DNA of 64,000 nt from Blasia pusilla. Taxonomy: Eukaryota; Marchantiophyta; Marchantiopsida; Blasiales. The notes beneath the pieces were generated by a model. The model was not told the DNA's origin, searched no databases, and saw only the letters and a list, made by a program, of their open reading frames with translations. Shown here in pieces: positions 12,324 to 24,500 of this stretch. A program made the translations under genes and the position numbers. Position 1 is the first letter of the stretch. Every line of letters begins with the position of its first letter. Location of the stretch: the NCBI GenBank assembly GCA_050084515.1, contig CM114271.1:37696001-37760000 (forward strand). Direction: 5' to 3'.

Positions 12324-12826
12324 GTAAAGAGTAGAAATCACTCGAAAACTTACATAAGTTTGTCAAGCTCAAAACTTAACATATTTTAATTCGACCACCT
12401 AATGCACACTGAGCCGAAAATAGAAAAAAAATAGAAAAAAATCAAAGAATCTAACACCATCAGAAATAGGTTAATATTAAAAAAACACTCGACATAAAAG
12501 GACATTAGAGAAACTCATATTTAAGTTGAAGAATCGACACAAACCACCGTCATACCCGCTCCACGAAACGCAGAGAGGCAAAGGGCCGTAGAAAACAAAC
12601 GGACGTAAATGGAGGCCAACTTCAGCCGACGATTCCCTACGGCTGTCGGATCCACGTCGCCTTAGGGAGGACGACTTCCTCGCACTTATATATTGATTGG
12701 ATTTTTTAATTTTTTAATAAGCAGAGGTGGAATTCATTATCAGTCCCAGCTTGGGCGAATCATATTGAGTCCTTAAGTTTGGGGACGATCCACTGTCTGT
12801 CTGTCATTGCAAAACTTGATACAGAG

Positions 12827-12854
12827 CCAAGATTCCCCGGACGGGGAATCTTGG
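12827..12854. repeat. Perfect 13-bp fold-back, 2-nt loop
   Basis: The arms CCAAGATTCCCCG and CGGGGAATCTTGG flank the dinucleotide GA. It sits about 90 bp upstream of the candidate TATA box of the PR-10-like gene, so it lies in the promoter rather than the mRNA if that TATA box is used. Confidence 0.9.
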
Positions 12855-12942
12855 AAGGGGGAAGAAAAGGCCGTGAAGAGTCTTAAAGAGGGCCTGCGAC
12901 GACCGTCACGTCTATCTTGTCTCGTCTTCGTTCCTCCTACCA

Positions 12943-12950
12943 TATTTATA
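12943..12950 (+). promoter_or_regulatory. Candidate TATA box of the PR-10-like gene
   Basis: TATTTATA in a GC-balanced setting, about 500 bp upstream of the start codon. If used, it would give a 5' leader of roughly 470 nt. Another A/T-rich candidate lies at about 12684-12694 (TTATATATTG). Confidence 0.35.
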
Positions 12951-13079
12951 CGCCACCTAGCGCTTTTGCGAACCTCTGCTACACATCTTTCGCGCTACAA
13001 TCTGCTCAACTACTCGGTCCATTGCGCTTGCGCCAGTAGTCGCTCGCTCGGCAACTTGTTCGGTTCACGCTTCGTTCTC

Positions 13080-13107
13080 GGGGCGGGACGGGCGGGGCGG
13101 GGCGGGG
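13080..13107 (+). promoter_or_regulatory. G-run cluster with G-quadruplex potential in the presumed leader
   Basis: Six runs of three or four G separated by single C or AC lie within 28 bp on the sense strand, inside the presumed 5' leader of the PR-10-like gene. Four G3 tracts with short loops meet the usual G-quadruplex pattern. On DNA it also resembles a GC box. Function is not shown. Confidence 0.5.
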
Positions 13108-13453
13108 CCAGTCGAGGTGCGGCAATCTTTCGGCAGGAGATCTGGGGATGATAGAGTAGTGTCACCCGGCACAGAGGAGGCGAAGGTATCTTGAGTGTGG
13201 GTTGGACAAGCTCTCGCTTTCGAGGGTATTTTCCGACGCTATCGTGTTCTGTCAAACCTCCCGAGGAGTAATTGGACACTTGTGGAAGCTGCGTGCTTGC
13301 TTGGGGGAACGAAATTGTGTTCAGGAGCGGGAGGCCTGGTGTAAGCGGGTTTGTGTGGTCACCGTCTTGCAGTGTCTGGGGAGAGAGTGCATCGGAGACG
13401 GTCTGCTCCACCTTCCAGCGCTTCGCAGCAGGTTGGACTAATCGCAAGTGAGG

Positions 13454-14049
13454 ATGCCGACCCTTTCGGTGAAGAAGGAGCTCAAAGTCTCGCCGGAGAG
13501 GCTATGGGCCGCCCTCAAGGACCTTCCCAACGTCTTGCCAAAGATCATGCCCTTGTTAATGGTTCAAGTGGAGATGATCAAGGGTACGGGCGGCGAGGGT
13601 AGTGTACGAGTCATTAGGTATCCCACAGGTATGTCTCCAAGTCTTGGCTGGCGATTCGTCTTCATTCTTGCAACCTCGCTCTTTTGTTTCTTCGTATCGT
13701 CGATGGGCGTCAGGCTGAGGCCGAAGTTCTGATTTGACGCCTTGCGTCTGCAGGGATGAAGATAGTTGAGTACGCTATAGCTCGTATCGACCACGTCGAC
13801 GAATCGAGCAGGACGGAGGTGCACAGCATCATTGGCGGAGAAATGCGGGAAAAGTTCTATTCCTTTTACAGGTGCACCAAGACTTTCGCACCTCACAGGG
13901 ACGGGACGACATCCATGGTCACTTGGACAGTAGAGTATGAGCCGATAGCTCAAGGGAAGGCCGAAGCATCGAGGAAGGCTGTCGAGGCCATATTGACGCA
14001 GTTGGAGCACTATCTCATGAATTGCAACGACTATATCACGATCGAATGA
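13454..14049 (+). CDS. Bet v 1 / PR-10 / major latex protein-like protein
   Basis: Two exons, 13454-13628 and 13754-14049, joined across a 125-bp GT-AG intron, give 156 residues, the usual size for this family. The intron splits codon 59 (a Gly), near where plant PR-10 genes carry their single intron. Exon 1 has the N-terminal strand and helix (SPERLWAAL, LPKIMP) and the glycine-rich P-loop KGTGGEGS at about residues 43-50. Exon 2 has IDHVDE, the GGEM turn, FAPHRDG, and a long C-terminal helix ending LEHYLMNCNDY. Bet v 1 proteins are small, usually cytosolic proteins with a hydrophobic cavity that binds ligands such as cytokinins, flavonoids or alkaloid precursors, and many are stress induced. 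The ligand cannot be inferred. I chose ATG 13454 because the upstream in-frame GTG is not a likely plant start. Confidence 0.9.
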
Positions 14050-14733
14050 GTGGCTCCACATCCCCCCTTCCTAGACCGTGTGTTGTATAGTCTCCCTCGC
14101 AGTCTAGGGTAATCACTGGGCGGTCTGCTGGATACCATGCCAAGAGTGGTTCCAGTGCATCCAACCTGTCTGTACACTCTCCACATCGGCTTTTACGGCC
14201 CAGTCCCGAGTATGTGACTTTTACTGGAATATCCGCTCTCCGGGATGCCTCTCTTTTGCTTTTGGGTTCCTTCCTTTATCTCTAAGGGCGCAGCGCTGCA
14301 CGCACGTTAAGTGGATTACCGACCTTGTTGCCGTGCTCGCTGTCCGGTACATCTCTTTCAAGTCAGCTTGGAGTCCTCGATGAACACAGATGAGTGATGC
14401 GTATCAAGGCGATGGAAATCGGCAGTAACACCACTGATTCTTTCTCGCATCCGATGAGAATGCGCTCCCTCAACGCTACCTAGCCCAGGGAGACGTCCAG
14501 TGAAGCATGTGTAGTACTACTCCTAAGGATCGCCCACACATCTCTCAGACGCTGACATTCGCCTCCTTTACCGGCCAATTACGGTCGTTGGTACGCGTAG
14601 GACCTGTGTCTTTTTATTGTTAACCCGGCAGCCTGGATGACTACTCAGCACAATCCTCAAGTTCAACGAGGAAGACGAGTTTTGCAAGCTGGAAGCAACT
14701 ACTACGACTCTGGGGCGCCTTGGGTTACAGACC

Positions 14734-15144
14734 ATGTCTGGAGTTGCATCCAGCGAATGGAAGCAGTCTGCCGCGTCTCACTTCCTATCAATGTTTTTCG
14801 GAGAAGGATCTGTGCATCATCTTTTCCTGTTTTTTCAAGAGTGCGATGGTGCCAAGGAAGTCGAGGAGAGGGTGTTTGTGGGGTCGCTTTCCAGTGAGGG
14901 TGAGACATCGACCACCGAGGGGTTGGGATATTCTACCTCCTTCTGCCGCGCCTATGTAGATATCTACATGATGGAGGTGCAAATTCTCTTCGCGCACACG
15001 AGGATCGAGCGAAGAGTCTTTGCATTTTCGCAGCAGGTGCGCAATCCTCACGGGACTGTTGAGAAGTTTTATAGCACATGGTCCATGCGCGACTTCGCTC
15101 TTGAAACGCCCAAAAAAAGGGATTACAGTTTGAACTATGTTTGA
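14734..15144 (+). CDS. Unrecognised 136-codon open frame downstream of the PR-10-like gene
   Basis: One of the longest open frames in this GC-balanced island, starting MSGVASSEWKQS and ending YSLNYV. I recognise no domain. It starts about 690 bp after the PR-10-like stop and could be that gene's 3' flank, a short hypothetical gene or chance. There is no TATA element, transit peptide or repeat to decide. Confidence 0.2.
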   Translation: MSGVASSEWKQSAASHFLSMFFGEGSVHHLFLFFQECDGAKEVEERVFVGSLSSEGETSTTEGLGYSTSFCRAYVDIYMMEVQILFAHTRIERRVFAFSQQVRNPHGTVEKFYSTWSMRDFALETPKKRDYSLNYV

Positions 15145-15427
15145 ATTATGCTACCTGCCCATAACTCTCATCTCAGCTGGAGTCTGATCCATACAATCTG
15201 GCCTCAAATGAATCATCTTTTGGACCTTAGGCCCAGCTCTACTGCTGCCGAACTACGACTGTGCTTGGGAGAACTTGAAGCAGAAGGTTGAGCTTGTGAG
15301 GGTTCTAGATATGCATTTGAGATACAGCTCCCTGCCTCATAACGCGGCATCTTAGGCGAGTGGTGCTCAGGAAGAGTAGTCTACCATTATCAAGGTATCA
15401 AGTCTCTACCAACGGTGGAATTTGTCG

Positions 15428-15430
<3 letters not shown>

Positions 15431-15475
<45 letters not shown>
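15431..15475. repeat. (GA)n microsatellite
   Basis: An uninterrupted GA dinucleotide run of 45 bp. Open frames across it (poly Arg-Glu or Leu-Ser) are artefacts of the repeat. Confidence 0.97.
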
Positions 15476-15479
<4 letters not shown>

Positions 15480-17238
15480 TGTAAATGGTGACAGGGGCTC
15501 TTGCGAACTCATCCCTACTTGGACCTGCCTCCTCAAAGATATGACACTGCGTACTAGGATAAAGTCACTGGTCTGCCCAGCAGGACTGAGACTGTCACGC
15601 CCTTCCACGTGGTGCTCTACTTTATTTGAACGCGATGGCAAGGTAGTGCAGATATAGTTCTCAAATTTAGCTATGCTTCTTGCAAAGCTGTGTACAATGA
15701 TATGATGTTAAGGGAAAACATTTTTTCACCTGTCACGAAATTTGTCTACAATTACGAGCATGTGAACTGTTCTCGAGGATTGCCGAATCGATATCAATGT
15801 CGTGAGTCTCGTGTGGAGGCTGTTTGACTACATATATGTTACCTGCTGTGTTTTGATGCTGAGAAGCTGTTACACAGGTTACTGGAAATCATACGCGTAT
15901 GAAGGGGAATACCTCAGCAATTGTGGGCTCCTGCATTGGAATACCTCAACCTAGCACTTGATATCACGCGCTTCTTTGTCAGGAGAAGCAGTGGCTCGAG
16001 TTCATGAAGTTAATGAGGCTTCGTGGTTTCATGCCGAGCGAGTCGTTTCCCCTATTGATGGCTAGTGAAATCTGGGATTTCGAACACGTCCTTCACCGTC
16101 GTGAGTTTGGGGAACCTGTCACGTAAATTACACGATTTATCTGCCTTAGACAAGTGGTCCTGGGAACAGTGGGATGGGTGTAATGAGAGGATAAGTGGCT
16201 CGACCACAGCCGATACATCGGGTCTTTTTTGACAGACGACTACTGCCGAAATCTTTACTTTTTCGTGTCACAGTTCCCTGCCGAGTCACGAGTCAGAACT
16301 CTAGATCAGAAGGTGTCCAGAACAGACGGCACTACGCGATGGTGTCTACCTCTATGTCGAAGTCGGGTAGGTAGCTGTGTCAACCTCAGGGTAACGCCCA
16401 AGAAAACAACATGCAGAATTCCTCCGAACTGACAAACCTTTCCATTCCTCATGTCCTCCAGCCGCGAAGAAATGCTTGAAGCGCCAGTGCTCTCTTTGGG
16501 CCACTCCTTAGGACAGTAAGATCTTTCTTCGTCCACGATAGGAAAACTCCACCACTTTCGCACTTCCATACCAAGAGCCCTATACTGCCATTTGAAACTC
16601 AACAAACTTCTAGCCAAGGACTTCGATATGAGTACAACATGTGGACGAAAGGTCGCGGATACGCCTTTCCCTCCGATGCGATCGTATGCGACAAGCAGAG
16701 GGCAAACGAGGGAAGCAAGATGGAGGCAAAAGTGCAAATCTGGGAAGGATGATATCTTCGCTTTGCCTCTAAAATCTAGAATGCACTTTTATCCGCCTTT
16801 GTGGACGGGCAGAGGGATCATCTAAGCTGACCCATACTCCTCTGCAGCGATCCAAAACCCCAAAGCCGACACGGACATTGAGGGACGACGCTTCAAATCA
16901 CACAAATGAGCTCCATAGCAACAACTGTATCCTCCTCGGGATTCCTCCTCCTCACCGCCTCTCAATTTCTTCGCCTTTTCTGGCTTCCGATTGATTCTCC
17001 CAATTGCCACGCAGTGCGGTCCTTCGCTAGCCCGTTCCTGGATAGTCGGGGCTGCTTCGGGCCGTCCTGGTGGCGTCCTTTTCCGGAACAAGTCCCCCAA
17101 GATTCCCCGGCAGGGCCCAGCCGGCGTCCGAAAAATGCCGGCGCCGGCTGTGCTCGGCCGATTCAGTCGTGGCCGCAACCGTATGTTACGCTGGGTCTGG
17201 TTGCCACGGGATAGCCTGTGCTACGTGTCTTTATTCGA

Positions 17239-17273
17239 TTCCGCGAGAGAAGGTGGCAACTTCTCTCGCGGAA
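17239..17273. repeat. Perfect 14-bp fold-back, 7-nt loop
   Basis: The arms TTCCGCGAGAGAAG and CTTCTCTCGCGGAA flank GTGGCAA. It is GC-rich and would form a stable hairpin in DNA or RNA. There is no T-run after it and no gene next to it. Confidence 0.9.
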
Positions 17274-20200
17274 CAACTTTATGAGTCCAGGATATCATAC
17301 ATGTTTCATTACAGTTGTCACCAAATGTATGGCATCTTCGAAATGTATCCCCTCCACTATTTTCGTATTATTTTGTCTCCAACGAAACATTATAGTAAGG
17401 AACGAACAATATGCCCTCTTTAAGGCTTCATGGGCTACGCTACAAAGCTGTTTTATTCCATTATAGCCCACTATGGTCAAATGTACATCCTAGTATCCTA
17501 CTCACCCCTATGGGCTGCCCCTCGCGTCCCATGATAGCGTAACTTTTTGTTCACATCTTATTCAGGAAGAGAGAGGAAGAGAGGCCGGAGAGCCAGCCAC
17601 TGTCATCGCATTTGTGATGGATCGAGGAGTGACAACAAAAAGTAAATACAAGGAAAACCCATTATAAAAGTGTGGCAAACAGCACGAGAAAGGAAAATTT
17701 GGATGGTGGTTACACGACGCGAAGGTTCGGGCAACGGAGAAAGAATCAAACGAGTGGAATATGCGCGGAAGGATTATAAGTCAACCCTCAGAAACTCCCA
17801 CATGAATTTTAAATCGCCAAAAAAAGAAAGTGATCCCTTTGTGTTACACGAAGTTACGCTTTCATTCATTTCTTGGTGACCGAAAACTCATTAAAAATTT
17901 CACGGCACCAGCATTATCGTTATCTCAAATTTGACGACGCGGAGGGCAAGCTCATTTTCGATTACTTTTTACATCACTTTCCAAACTAGGAATAATGGAG
18001 CGATATCCGTCTTTATGGCGTTCAGCCATCTCCCTCGCACGGAATTTCCAAGCAGATGTTCTAAAATCCCTCACCTAGTAGTATCTTCCCAGGTCACAAC
18101 GAGATTTCATACGCCAACCCCAGAAACGAAAATATCTCCTTCATGTGCGCATATGGAACTCTTGTGCGGCTGAAGTTGCAAGTACGAAAGATAAGGAGAG
18201 TTAAACGCGTTCTTGCGAGGAAAAGCTAACCTCGGATTCCGCTGGGCAGGGCAGCATTTAGAGGAAGATTTTCAAAGCAGCATGAGGAAAAACATATCGT
18301 CCTGCCAGAGATTATGCCTCCCCGAGCACGCAACAGCGAGCGAGCGAGCGGGAGGAGAGAAAAGGACATGTGTAGTTCCATCTGGTATGAGTGACTCAAT
18401 GAGATGAAGAGTTCCAAATAGGACGGGCTAATATTATCCAATTTTGTCATTTGTGCACATGTCGTAGGTCAGTGATCTTGGACAAGTCATGATGACCTCG
18501 TCCCTCATGGTGACATGCAACAAGAGGGGGGGAGTGAGGGAGGGAACCCAACCTGTCCTCCCCCGACCTCACCCATCGCTCTTGCCCACCATCAGATATT
18601 GGAGTATAAATGAACTTAAACCTATTCTTTCTCTTATCGCCTGCCACTTCTTCCTTTTCAGGACATAAACTTTAATAGAAACTGGGATGGAAAACTCATG
18701 GGGATAAGGGGGGGTTTAGAGAGGAAAAAAACCCAGGGGCCGAAACCGCCCCGAAGAGACATAACGGGTCTCCTCCTAACGACCAAAATCATCAACAATA
18801 GAGACAATATCAGAAACACTTATAAAACTACGGCTAATATTACGTGGGCTACTACTAGGTCAGTTGTGGCCTTCGGATACTTGACTCCCCCTCTTTTGTT
18901 TTTAAGATGGGTTTGGATCATGAGTATTTAGTGTGGTTGTAGATGGGTGCAATTTGGTTTCATAAATGCCACCAACTCGCTTTGAGCCAATACGATGTGC
19001 GTGGGTTCAGATTGGATCATTGGGATGGAGTTCACACAACTTTCTTCCAACTTGGACTCATTCCTTCCCTTCCCAAACAATTTCTGGGGAGAATCGGGGT
19101 TATGTGTTGAGCTGGTGGGAAGAATTTGAGAATTACTGATTCAGTTTGTCACTTACCGGCCAAAAACTGAGGGTTCAGGGAGGGTGTCCTTTGTATTCGT
19201 ATCTGTTTAGCTGGCTGGAATGACAAAATCTTCAAAAATTTCCGCTCGGTTTTGTAGAGACCGGAAATGTTCCGGTTGTCACGAAAAAACTCCCCGACCC
19301 TGTTCCCAATGCCGAGACTCAATCCACTCCAAACAGCTGTAATTCCTTAGATCAACCAACTTTTGGATCATGCGATATGATTAGTGAGGTAGTGGTTGGG
19401 TTGGGGATGGATGAATAAAGATGGACATAGAGGACGTTAAGAACCCCTATAAATCTCAACTCTTTTAACAGTAATTCCAAAGGTGAAATGAAACACTTTA
19501 TATGAAAAATATTGTCATTATATATGAAAAAAAAAATAGTTTTGAAAAATTACCCTCTAGTGGAGGGTTCCGACCCATTCACATATGCTCAACGACTTTG
19601 ATACATATGAAAAGTGAACTCCGAGCTTGGTGTTGTGAAACACAAATTACTATTCGTTTCCACGTGGCCGACATGGACTCTATCCAACAAGGCAAGAATT
19701 GATGTCCATGGGCTAGGTTTACCTCATTAACCAAGTAGAGCTTTGTGGTTGATGTGGCCAATGACGGAGCCTCACTTTTAGAGCCATATTGAAACCATAA
19801 TGAGCTGGAGAGTTCATGCAATTTTGTGTAATTTCGCAATAAGCCTCAAGAAAGTGCAAACATATATGGATCGAGTTTCACACTATCATTTATCATTTCA
19901 TGCGACCCTCATGTATCTAGCTAGCTAGGGTGCTTGTGGCAACTATGGTTGGAAGTACCACACTCAAGTCTATGAGTTTCGAGGACACAATATTCGACAC
20001 ACTTGCTATTATCGGGAACCAATTAAAATAGTTTGGAAGTTACGTGCGGTGTCTCACCAATTCTTTCTTTTGGCTAGAAGGGAAGGGGACCAGAAATTGC
20101 GTAAAAGTTTGGAATTTTCAAGGAAAGAGTGATAAACGAAGTTCGTGTTCTAGCTTTGTGCGCACGAAAATACCCAAACTAGAATTTATCTCCCACTTCT

Positions 20201-20290
20201 TTTGTCCTCCAAGTCCCATGGGATGTAGTGGTTTGGTAACAAGACCCCTAGCGCGGACTTGGAGATAAGAAACTAATATAAATGAGAACA

Positions 20291-20315
20291 TCTATATTAT
20301 TAAGGTGGGAGTGGA
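20291..20315 (+). mobile_element. Helitron-type 5' terminus
   Basis: Host A followed by TCTATATTATTAAGGTGGG, matching the start of the 36634 copy in its first 13 bases. No 3' hairpin or CTAG end was seen nearby, so only the end is called. Confidence 0.4.
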
Positions 20316-23300
20316 AATCTTAAAAAAACAAAAAAAAAATCCACTTAAAGGGGTTTCTGCAGTTCCAGTAATACTAGTGGTAACTAAGAAGGTACCCGGT
20401 TTAGGTGAGAGAATGTAACCCCAAAAGCAGATCCTCTTTCTTCCCATACAAATTCAGAGAGAATGAGTTAAAATCGCATTCGTCACTTTAAAGGCTTTCT
20501 GCCAAGCCCCTAGGGCAACTATGGGAGCCCTCGTGCAAATGTAAACGCGGTTAGAACGTAGAAACGGCTTTATGTTGTCAAGAGGACACCTCTAACAAGG
20601 TAGTTCACCGAAAGAAGAAATTGACCACCTCGTGCATGTGCGCTTACATCAATCACATTTGTGTACATGACCAAGAGAACAAGTGCAGCAAGATCTCGAA
20701 GTTGGGGTGAGGACTTTGGACGCGAGTCTTCTTCATGCAATTTGGTCAGTTGTCATGATCGGTCCTGCGGAGTATGGTCTTGCAAACCACAAGTCGAGAA
20801 GGACAGGGCCTACCACTCGTCGTCAGGTCATGAGTACGTGGCCAGAGTCGAACCCGATCCGCAACGCGGAGAGTAAGTACCTTAGACTCTTGAACGCCAC
20901 ACGAAGTTACGTCTTGGCAGTTTCTGGGCACTGTTAACGTAGCGTAGATCGTAGATTTCGCTCAAGCTTGGGTGGAGCGGGCATCTCAGCGCCATCATGG
21001 GTGGTGGTTTTGAAACATTAACGAATTCGTTGACTCATCCGATCCAGCTTCGGTGAGGAGCACTGAGGACAGATGGACGTCTGTACGATCTACGCTACTC
21101 ATGAATAACACACCACCCCCATGGCTGCAATCGCACTTGAAGAGTTCGATCCGTAGTTGATACGTAACCCTAGATCCGGACTGCTAGCTTGTCTAGGTTG
21201 ACATCGATTCCTCATCTGCCAACCAGACATCTACCGGGATTCTACCCAATACCGATCTCTGCCAGTCTCCTAACTACCGACCACAGGCAGCTTGTGGAAG
21301 CGCAGCTTGAGTGCTCGGCAGGACTCACATTACATCCCTTGGTTTAGTGTGCTTGACATGCAAAACCTCGAGCCCCGCGGCACAAGTCGAAGCTGATAGT
21401 CAGTTTGTGTCACGTAGCGGGTTATTTCATGAAGGATGGCAGGTAGAAGTTGTGTGTGCAGGGTCGAGGATGCTTTCTTTTGAGGAAGTTCGAGGCCTGT
21501 AAGCTACCCTGTGAGATTCCCCGCTTCGTCTTATTGATGGAGCCACTCGGAAGAAAAAAAAAAAAAAGCCTGCATAGAAGAAGAAACACCAGGGTTGGAT
21601 TGGGGCTGGGGAAAATTAATAGCAATTATCCTAAAAGAGCATAGTACCACTGGGAAGGACTTCTAGCAATGACGTCTCCTTAAACCTGAGCCGACCTCAA
21701 AAGTACATTGGCTTGGGCACGTTCTTAAGCCAGTGATAGACACATTGGGAATATGACAAAATGCAAGCTGGGAGGCGACACCAGGACGAGAGAACTACAG
21801 ACATAGGTAAGTACCCGCTGCCCGCACACTGCGTATGCGGTCTTAACACTATGTCTTCATGAACACGATGTAGGAACCTGGTGATTTTTTAACTCTCCAG
21901 AGAATGGAGTCAAGCCGCCGAATAATCTTCTCATGTGAAGACGAGGAAGCGAAGTACGAATTGATCGACTTTGCAGAGACAGTTCATGATAGTTGTTGAG
22001 CGGAAATCCTGAAATCCGTTACTTCGCATCAGTGCGGTGCTGACGTATCATTGATGGGGATCATCATACGCTCGCTGAATCCCGTGGGCCAGAGGATCTT
22101 GAATGAAGGCCGTTGATAGTGTGATGACAGAAGTCCCAGCGACGAGCTCTGGTGACTGCAGAACCGCATATTCCAAATGCTTTCGTTTATGTATGGATTT
22201 GTTGTACTTTGCCTAAAACTGTTTTGTTTACTATTAACATCGAGAATCCCCACATGCGTGAAACACCCTGCCTCAGGTCCAGTAGTCTACTGTTACCGAT
22301 TTAGCCCTGACAGTTGTGCGAGGTGTAACATCGGGATCACAAGGTCGGGCACGAAAAGAATAATTGCTTGCGAATTTTCCGAGGACTTTTAAATCCGACG
22401 GTTCGGTGTTCGCATCATATGGTTGATTGATGAGAATAGGCAGAGGCCGGGGTTTTCGGTTCCCTGGTTCAATTTCTGTTTGCTTTTCCTTCTGTTTCTC
22501 GTTCTCGTACTCCCAATGATCGGCCATGCCTTGTGATGGGGAGTTAGGACTTGATCGAGTGCGCATTCGTTTCTACAGATTTTGATTAAACGGAATAAAG
22601 AGCGTCAACATCACCAGAGTATGTGACGCCAGTCGTAACAACTGTAGTGTTCGCGAGCCTATCCGCGCTCCTCGTTCGCAGGACGCGTAAACTACTCACT
22701 GTAGAGCTAATGGTGTCCAAGGTTTAAATGCAATTCATGGACGTGGACAGAATTCATGAAGTGGAATTCAGGTAAAGCCTTTAGAATCTGCCAATAATCT
22801 TGTGCCCGTTCCCAATGACACTCTGGCTGTAGTATTCCGCAGACCAGCAGATTGGCTAGTGTCTCTGAGCCGAGCAACCACAATGATTACAAAATCCTGA
22901 CTCACCCCACACAGCTCTCAGGTTCCGACTCATAAACAGACGGCGGAGGTTAAGCGAGGGGAAATTTTGAACACCTTCATGATCATACAGTTCACTATCA
23001 GAACAAGAGTGAGTTACGAACGGGAAAAAAATCGTTTGTGAGAAGGAGCTGCAGAGAGGGCTGGTGGATGGATCGTTACCTACGCTGCATGCTGCTGCAG
23101 CACAAGTACATGCGCACCGGCGATATGATTCGGACGATATCAGAAGAGCCAGAGGATGCCTGCAATGGCGGTTGACACAGTTGCAACGCTAGTGTGGAGT
23201 TTCCACTGTCCCTTGGCTTACCCAAGTTATGCAGGAGGGCCGGGGTGGTTCCTGGAGAATCCATAATTTTTCTGTCAAAAAAATTTGCCTGCGTGCGGTT

Positions 23301-24030
23301 GTATCAGGTGGAATGTAGTAAGGCTGTATAAATAAACAAGGCCATACGTCCCTAATTCTCATCCTTGGTCCCCACTTCAGGAGATCACGTAACTGAGCTT
23401 GCAAGAGCGGCCGTTTCCTCAACCGGGAATCGCTACCCGCCAAGTTCTACACATGGCGGCACGAAGTCGGCTCCTGGGAAAGTAAGGATTAACATTCTCC
23501 GTTCGATTCTGTTTTTCTTTGATTGATTAGATTAGATGGATGTTCCGTAGGCGTGGGAATGGTTTGTCGAGATCTTCGATCCATTCACAGCAGTCAGTAT
23601 CTACTATCTACGCTACGCCTGCGACGACGGAACACTGTAGTGACGGCAATTTGTCTCTTCCCAATAAAGGCTTCGCGTTAGTCCGCATCTGGCTTCTGGA
23701 GGCTGACGTTGCGGTGGTGTAAATGTAAACAATTGTTCTTATAACAATGGCAAACAGTTTCTTTTCCCTCACGAAGATTGGACCTCGCCTCGGATCGTTT
23801 AGTTAATTCTGGACGCTTCATGAAGATGATTGACAAATCATGGTTGACAGAGATCTAGATTCTCGATGGACCGTTCAGCCCCAGACGGATGACCCAATCA
23901 ATCCGGGTCTTTCCTCCTGAGTTCTTACCGGGGCGTACTCCCGAAGTCCCCTGTTTCCGTTTCATCCTCCAAGTACTTCAAACACGCTCCATCAACCGCG
24001 GACGCACGGAGACCCGCCCTTCTTCCCATT

Positions 24031-24173
24031 TGATGGCCCCGACTTCCAAAGCCCTACTCGTTCTCCTTACGGCATTATTCTTTCTTTCTCCTATAGTAGT
24101 TCTCCACTCCATCCGTGCGCAGAGCGGTCCAGCCCAGCCTACGAGAGCCTCAAGAATCTCCGCAACCCGCTGA
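24031..24173 (+). CDS. Possible secreted-protein start, frame breaks downstream
   Basis: From ATG 24031 the frame reads MAPTSKALLVLLTALFFLSP and continues to an AQS-type end. This is a good signal peptide: a basic residue, then about 18 hydrophobic residues, then a small-residue cleavage site. The frame stops at 24173. A neighbouring frame from about 24130 to 24245 reads on with protein-like composition (NPLNVVHIPEFSDIAG). Either there is an intron or frameshift here or the signal is fortuitous. No family was recognised. Confidence 0.25.
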
Positions 24174-24500
24174 ACGTTGTTCACATTCCCGAATTTTCGG
24201 ACATCGCAGGCAGCACCACGGATCAGGACGGATTCGCACGGCGGGATTGATGGTGCAGAACTGTGGTGTAGGCTTTCCACCTCCGGTACTCCGAGTCCGT
24301 GGAGTTCACTCGCACGGAACATACAGAGAGTGACGACTGCGGTGGGCACCACCGCTATACTGATTAAAGGCTGCACTGCCAAAACCGAGAATCATAACTG
24401 GCACTTCAGATTACTAATTTTAGTAAGGTTCGCTGGTTGTCGTCGAGTGTTTCCGGCAATCCTCGCTATTAGGGTCGGCTGGATTGGCTGGTGAGTGTCA

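Larger units (their letters stand above)
15145..24500. other. GC-balanced region with no gene I can identify
   Basis: About 9 kb of near-balanced composition with many short open frames but no recognisable domain. It includes a GA microsatellite, a fold-back at 17239-17273, a Helitron-like 5' end at 20291 and a signal-peptide-like frame at 24031. Frames such as 16306-16737 (minus, 143 codons) and 16906-17214 (plus, Ser/Thr-rich start) could be exons of diverged genes, but I cannot support a call. Untranslated transcripts or decayed genes are possible. Confidence 0.5.

Noticed and set aside
13564-14061. 165-codon frame antisense to the PR-10-like gene
   Set aside because: It lies opposite real exons and crosses the intron; it is a shadow of the PR-10-like coding sequence.
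15390-15657. Open frames across the GA microsatellite
   Set aside because: They encode dipeptide runs made by the repeat itself.
16906-17214. Ser/Thr-rich start resembling a chloroplast transit peptide
   Set aside because: All three frames are open over much of this GC-rich stretch and none leads into a recognised domain, so I could not choose a gene model.
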